A DNA stretch of 48,906 nucleotides, taken from IMG/VR virus record IMGVR_UViG_3300025424_000017, positions 1 through 48,906 of that record. One strand, written 5' to 3'. The position numbers and the translations under genes are program-made. The stretch comes from a virus. Under the pieces are notes generated by a model, which saw only the letters and a list, made by a program, of their open reading frames with translations, was not told where the DNA came from and searched no databases. This document shows, piece by piece, positions 44,959 through 48,906 of the stretch. Each line of letters begins with the position of its first letter. The first letter of the stretch is position 1.

Positions 44959-46288
44959 TCTAGAATTTCGCCAACAGGTCTTGGACACCAAGAGTGCCAG
45001 CTTCTGTGCAGCCAAATGGTACAATGCCACCATATGGTTGGGGTCCGGACAAACCACCAGTTGCCATCATCCCTTACCACATGCGATTGATCGCGAAGAA
45101 ATACGGATTAATCCTGCTGCCATACACAACACGGCCCGTAAAAAATCTGAACGTGCAGAAATGCAGTCGGGTCAACGCCCTGCCGGTTGCGAGTACTGCT
45201 GGAAGATCGAAGACATGGGCAGAGATGCTGTCAGCGACCGTGTGTACAAAAGTCGTATCTATTCCCAACAGGACCTTGATCAAGCCTATCGCACACCCAG
45301 TGACCGAGACGTCAATCTTAAAACCTTGGAAATTGCGTTTGATCGTACATGCCAGTTTGCCTGTAGTTATTGCAATCCGGCCTTCAGCAGCACCTGGGTA
45401 AATGATATTAAAAAACACGGACCCTATCAAGGTCTGGTCAGCGACGGTCGAAATCATTTTACTCATGCTCACGACAATGCTCAATTGTATCGATTTGGTG
45501 AGCCCAATCCGTACGTGGACGCATTCTTTGCCTGGTGGGAAAGTGATTTGCATAAAACCTTGCAAGAACTAAGGATCACAGGTGGCGAGCCACTCATGAG
45601 CGGAGAGACCTGGAAACTGATCGACTGGTTTCGGTCCAATCCTGGACGCAGCCAGACCCGTTTGGCCATCAACAGCAACCTAGGACATGCGGTAGACGTT
45701 GATCGCTTGTTGTCCAGCACGCAAGGACTCGAACTGGACATTTACACCAGCCAAGAAAGCGTAGGCCTGCAGGCCGAATACATCAGAGATGGCCTGGACT
45801 ATGCAGCCTGGGTTGCAAACATGATGAAATTGATTGAAAGCAAACAGTTGCGAAGTCTGCATGTGATGTGTACTGTCAATGCCCTATGCCTGGACCGGTT
45901 ACCGGACCTTCTAACTGTGTTCATGCGTTGGAAACACCAGCATGGACGTGACTTTCCTAACTTTACCCTCAACATCTTGCGATTCCCTAGTTTCCAAAGT
46001 GCGTTAGTATTGCCCGAGTCCCATCGTCGAGCACACAGTGATCGATTGCGGACCTGGTTGGATCAATGGGGCACCGATGACCTGTTACAAGAACACGAAC
46101 GCCGGCATGTACAACGGCTAATAGATTACCTGGACACAGTTGACTCTCCGCATGCGCAAGCATTTGATCCACCGTCTTTGTTGAATGATTTCAAACAGTT
46201 TTATTCTCAATACGATCAACGTCGCGGAAAAGATTTTGTATCCACATTTCCCAACCTGAGGACCTGGTATGAGTCATTATCAATATAA
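44951..46288 (+). CDS. N-terminal-twitch radical SAM protein, subtype I
   Basis: A 445-residue protein, like the 41347 protein in architecture. The N-terminal twitch-like part has FCAAKWYNATIWLGSGQTTS and CEYCWKIEDMG; the catalytic motif CQFACSYC gives Cys134, Cys138 and Cys141, then NPAFSSTW; RITGGEPLMSGETW is the SAM-binding GGE. It shares with its partner the IHNTARKKSERAEMQSGQRP-type segment. It overlaps the 43801 gene by eight bases and the following gene by 20. Substrate unknown; repeated use of this subtype suggests sequential modifications. Confidence 0.9.
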   Translation: MNDLEFRQQVLDTKSASFCAAKWYNATIWLGSGQTTSCHHPLPHAIDREEIRINPAAIHNTARKKSERAEMQSGQRPAGCEYCWKIEDMGRDAVSDRVYKSRIYSQQDLDQAYRTPSDRDVNLKTLEIAFDRTCQFACSYCNPAFSSTWVNDIKKHGPYQGLVSDGRNHFTHAHDNAQLYRFGEPNPYVDAFFAWWESDLHKTLQELRITGGEPLMSGETWKLIDWFRSNPGRSQTRLAINSNLGHAVDVDRLLSSTQGLELDIYTSQESVGLQAEYIRDGLDYAAWVANMMKLIESKQLRSLHVMCTVNALCLDRLPDLLTVFMRWKHQHGRDFPNFTLNILRFPSFQSALVLPESHRRAHSDRLRTWLDQWGTDDLLQEHERRHVQRLIDYLDTVDSPHAQAFDPPSLLNDFKQFYSQYDQRRGKDFVSTFPNLRTWYESLSI

Positions 46289-47531
46289 CAGCGCAGATCT
46301 AGCTCGACCGGTTGAACTCGACAAACGCGAACAATTCTTGTTGCGAGACAGTAAAACATTCTGCATCTATCCCTGGATACATCTGCACGCCTATCCTACC
46401 GGAGAAGCTTATCCTTGTTGTCATGCTGAAATGGGTGTGGGACAAGTGGGCAATTGCCGCACCCATACCCTGGAAGAAATTTATCGATCGCGACCCATGG
46501 ATCAGTTGCGTGACAACATGCTGAATGAAACACCCTCACTGGCTTGTCAACGTTGCTACGAACAAGAAGAATCTGGATTTTTTAGTGGTAGGAAAAGTGC
46601 CAACAAACATCATGGCCATCATATCAAACGTATTGCCGATGACCAATTCCGCATGAGCTATTGGGATGTCAGATTCAGTAACCTGTGCAATCTCAGTTGT
46701 AGAAGTTGTGGGCATATATTCAGCAGCAGCTGGTACCAGGATCAGGCTCAATTGGCTGGCGGCGACTGGAAGGAAAAAAACAAAGTTTTAAATTATGCCG
46801 GACGTACCGAGACCGACATGTGGAAACAGCTGATACCGCATCTGGATTACGTGGAGCAGATCTATTTTGCTGGCGGTGAGCCACTCATGATGAAAGAACA
46901 CTACAACATCCTGGACGAGCTGGAACGTAGAGGTCGATTTGATGTGCGCCTGATCTACAATACCAATTTTACTCATACCAGTCTCAAAGATCGCACAGTA
47001 TTTGATTACTGGCGACGATTTGACAGTGTGGCTGTTGGTGCCAGTCTGGATGCTATGGGTACTCGTGCAGAATATATCAGAAAAGGCACAGTGTGGGACA
47101 CAGTAGAGCGCAATCGCGAGCAAATGCTTGAAACATGTCCTGATGTAGATTTTTACATCAGCCCCACGCTCAGCATCCTGAATGCCTGGCACTTGCCAGA
47201 CTTTCATCGTGACTGGGTCAATCGTGGCCTGATTAGACCGCAAGATCTAAATGTAAACATTTTACAAGATCCTGCACATTTACGCATTGACATCGCTCCT
47301 GCCTTGTACAAAGCAAAACTGTCTGAAAAATTCAGCGAACATATTGAATGGTTGCGCCCACAGGATCCATTGCAACGAGCCACAACCGGATTTGAAAGTG
47401 CCTGGAGATTCATGATGGCCACAGATAATTCCAAGCTGATTCCTACGTTTTGGAACAAGACATTTGAACTGGATCGTGTCAGGAAAGAAAGTGTGTTGTC
47501 TGTGATTCCGGAATTGGCTGGGCTAGTATGA
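46269..47531 (+). CDS. N-terminal-twitch radical SAM protein, subtype II
   Basis: A 420-residue protein. The N-terminal half-SPASM begins TFCIYPWIHLHAYPTGEAYP, then CCHAE, LACQRCYEQEESG. The radical SAM motif CNLSCRSC gives Cys140, Cys144 and Cys147, then FSSSW; the glycine motif is FAGGEPLM. Related to the 47528 protein rather than the subtype I pair. GAGG lies seven bases before ATG 46269, within the end of the previous gene. Enzyme class firm; reaction unknown. Confidence 0.9.
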   Translation: MSHYQYNSADLARPVELDKREQFLLRDSKTFCIYPWIHLHAYPTGEAYPCCHAEMGVGQVGNCRTHTLEEIYRSRPMDQLRDNMLNETPSLACQRCYEQEESGFFSGRKSANKHHGHHIKRIADDQFRMSYWDVRFSNLCNLSCRSCGHIFSSSWYQDQAQLAGGDWKEKNKVLNYAGRTETDMWKQLIPHLDYVEQIYFAGGEPLMMKEHYNILDELERRGRFDVRLIYNTNFTHTSLKDRTVFDYWRRFDSVAVGASLDAMGTRAEYIRKGTVWDTVERNREQMLETCPDVDFYISPTLSILNAWHLPDFHRDWVNRGLIRPQDLNVNILQDPAHLRIDIAPALYKAKLSEKFSEHIEWLRPQDPLQRATTGFESAWRFMMATDNSKLIPTFWNKTFELDRVRKESVLSVIPELAGLV

Positions 47532-48733
47532 TAACGCCACATGATCAATTCTGTGTACTACCCTGGGTCAGTTTGGAGACCAGCCCAATTGGTACAGTGA
47601 GACCCTGTTGCTTGGCCGAACACGAGTTGGTCGACAATGCCGGAGAAAAATTCAATCTGGCACAGGCCAAATTTACTGCAATACAGGACAGTGACAGCAT
47701 GCGCAAATTGAGACAGCAGTTTCTGGCCGGTGAACGACCTGACACATGCGGCAAGTGCTGGAGAGAAGAGGATGCTGGTCGTACCAGCAAAAGAATGCAC
47801 ACCTTGGACAGACTCAAGCACATGATTCCTGATCAGGAATGGACCGAGGATGCTAGACCTCTCATGTTTCTGGACCTCAAGTTGGGCAGTATATGTAATC
47901 TCAAATGCAGGATCTGTGGGTCATGGAGCTCGAGCACATTCGCCACTGAAGAGCTACAGGCCTTGCCGGTGGACCAACGACGTGGCAGTTTCCATCATAA
48001 AATGTTGCGAGCCGGTGCCTGGCCCAGAGAAAATGAATCGTTCTGGGCTGAACTGGATCAGGTGTCGGATCAGATACGTTATATTGAATTTACCGGCGGT
48101 GAGCCATTCATGATTCAAGAACATTTTGATCTGTTGCATGATTTGATTGCGCAGGGCATCGCTGGTCAAATTGAGATACATTACAATACCAATGGTACTC
48201 AATGGCCCGAGCAAGGCGAAGAGATCTGGCGCTATTTCAAAAAAGTTGAGATAGCATTCAGCATAGACGATGTGGGTGCGCGATTTGAATATCAACGATC
48301 AAATGCTGTGTGGATCGAAGTCTGTGCCAACATACAAAAATTCCAGGACATGCGTGATCGGTGTTGTAACATCGAACTTCAGGTGTGTACCACAGTGAAT
48401 GTGTTCAATGTGTATTATCTGGAAGAAGTGGCCAACTGGATCATGTTGCAAGGATTTGATTTTGTGTATTGGAACATGATGCATGATGCTCCATATTTCA
48501 GCATCAGCACCTTGCCCGATTTGGCCAAACAGGCAATCTCGGCACAGTTGAGATCGGCGCAGGTGGACGCTCGCACACGACAAGAATTTGACAATATTGT
48601 GGATTTTATGTGTCGTGGAAGCAGTCTAGATGGTTCCCTATTGCGCATGAAAATTGCCGAGCTTGATCGTAGACGCAATCAGCATTTGAAAAATGTACAA
48701 CCAGAATTGGCCAGGCTGATCGGCTATGAATAA
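47528..48733 (+). CDS. N-terminal-twitch radical SAM protein, subtype II
   Basis: A 401-residue protein. The N-terminal part reads FCVLPWVSLETSPIGTVRPC then CLAEHELVDNAG and TCGKCWREEDAG. The cluster motif CNLKCRIC is Cys123, Cys127 and Cys130, then GSWSSSTFA; the SAM-binding segment is EFTGGEPFMI. It pairs with the 46269 protein. The start overlaps the previous stop as ATGA. The fourth such enzyme in a row within 7.4 kb. Confidence 0.9.
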   Translation: MITPHDQFCVLPWVSLETSPIGTVRPCCLAEHELVDNAGEKFNLAQAKFTAIQDSDSMRKLRQQFLAGERPDTCGKCWREEDAGRTSKRMHTLDRLKHMIPDQEWTEDARPLMFLDLKLGSICNLKCRICGSWSSSTFATEELQALPVDQRRGSFHHKMLRAGAWPRENESFWAELDQVSDQIRYIEFTGGEPFMIQEHFDLLHDLIAQGIAGQIEIHYNTNGTQWPEQGEEIWRYFKKVEIAFSIDDVGARFEYQRSNAVWIEVCANIQKFQDMRDRCCNIELQVCTTVNVFNVYYLEEVANWIMLQGFDFVYWNMMHDAPYFSISTLPDLAKQAISAQLRSAQVDARTRQEFDNIVDFMCRGSSLDGSLLRMKIAELDRRRNQHLKNVQPELARLIGYE

Positions 48734-48906
48734 ACCAACCATGATTGTACCACCGTCTGCTGGATCTTATGTGCTGTATGATTTCTTGAAATCTCAGTTC
48801 GACGTGGTGCAATATGATCCCGACACACAATACGACAAACTGAACTGTTTGGCTCTGGTGGGATTCCGCAACGACCATGACTGGTGGAAACAGTTGTATC
48901 AAGACG
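48726..48906 (+). CDS. Partial gene cut by window edge, unassigned
   Basis: Starting at ATG 48726 (overlapping the previous stop by eight bases), 60 residues are visible: MNKPTMIVPPSAGSYVLYDF, then LKSQFDVVQYDPDTQYDKLN and a short rest. Too little for assignment. Its coupled start shows that the array continues beyond this window. Confidence 0.55.
   Translation, partial: MNKPTMIVPPSAGSYVLYDFLKSQFDVVQYDPDTQYDKLNCLALVGFRNDHDWWKQLYQD

Noticed and set aside
36760-48906. RiPP precursor peptide for the radical SAM enzymes
   Set aside because: Neither small protein (101 and 111 residues) shows a leader plus short Cys- or repeat-rich core, and no other short coupled frame is visible. A precursor could lie beyond the window.

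Overview
This window is part of the genome of a T4-like tailed phage (myovirus). It carries homologues of T4 genes 46, 47, 55, 53, 5, 25 and 6 in a compact layout, with start and stop codons overlapping at most junctions and no gap above about 60 bases. The only CDS-free stretches are a few promoter-sized gaps. I see no tRNA, integrase, transposase or CRISPR array. The host cannot be named from the sequence. Promoter and ribosome-binding-site style fit a Gram-negative bacterium, and the gene set resembles aquatic T4-like phages, but no cyanophage marker such as psbA is present.

Region 1 (1-7551, minus strand) reads in the order gp55 (late sigma factor), gp47 and gp46 (recombination nuclease pair), then a B12-type radical SAM enzyme cut by the window edge. 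An AT-rich cassette of about 2.9 kb splits gp47 from gp46. It holds a 17-codon relic of an epimerase start, a glycosyltransferase-like gene broken into two or three frames, a GDP-mannose 3,5-epimerase whose catalytic residues are all retained, and an SGNH-hydrolase-like gene. The cassette looks like a recombination hot spot for surface-sugar genes.

Region 2 (7552-7663) is the divergent control region. It has a perfect 18-base inverted repeat that places a late-promoter core (CTAAATA) on both strands, plus a second late-type box just upstream of gp55.

Region 3 (7664-36700, plus strand) is the late baseplate and tail-fibre block: a tube-cap-like protein, gp53, three large hub or baseplate proteins, gp5 without lysozyme, gp25, gp6, a 4,410-residue giant protein containing seven FG-GAP beta-propeller motifs, a small partial duplicate, and three fibre or appendage proteins. 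Further late boxes lie before gp6 (CATAAATA) and before the 411-residue fibre gene (exact TATAAATA).

Region 4 (36701-48906, plus strand) begins with a near-consensus sigma-70 promoter (TTGGCA, 17 bp, TATAAT). It then runs as one overlapping array: a small conserved protein, three GT-A-like glycosyltransferases, another small conserved protein, a 2OG-Fe(II) oxygenase-like protein, three members of a two-motif glycosyltransferase-like family, and four N-terminal-twitch radical SAM proteins of two subtypes. The array continues past the window edge. This is the best candidate here for an undescribed system: a phage-encoded, probably early-expressed pathway that modifies glycans or another surface molecule using radical chemistry. 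The epimerase and the broken family member in Region 1 connect to it, because one makes a GDP-L-sugar and the other belongs to the same transferase-like family.
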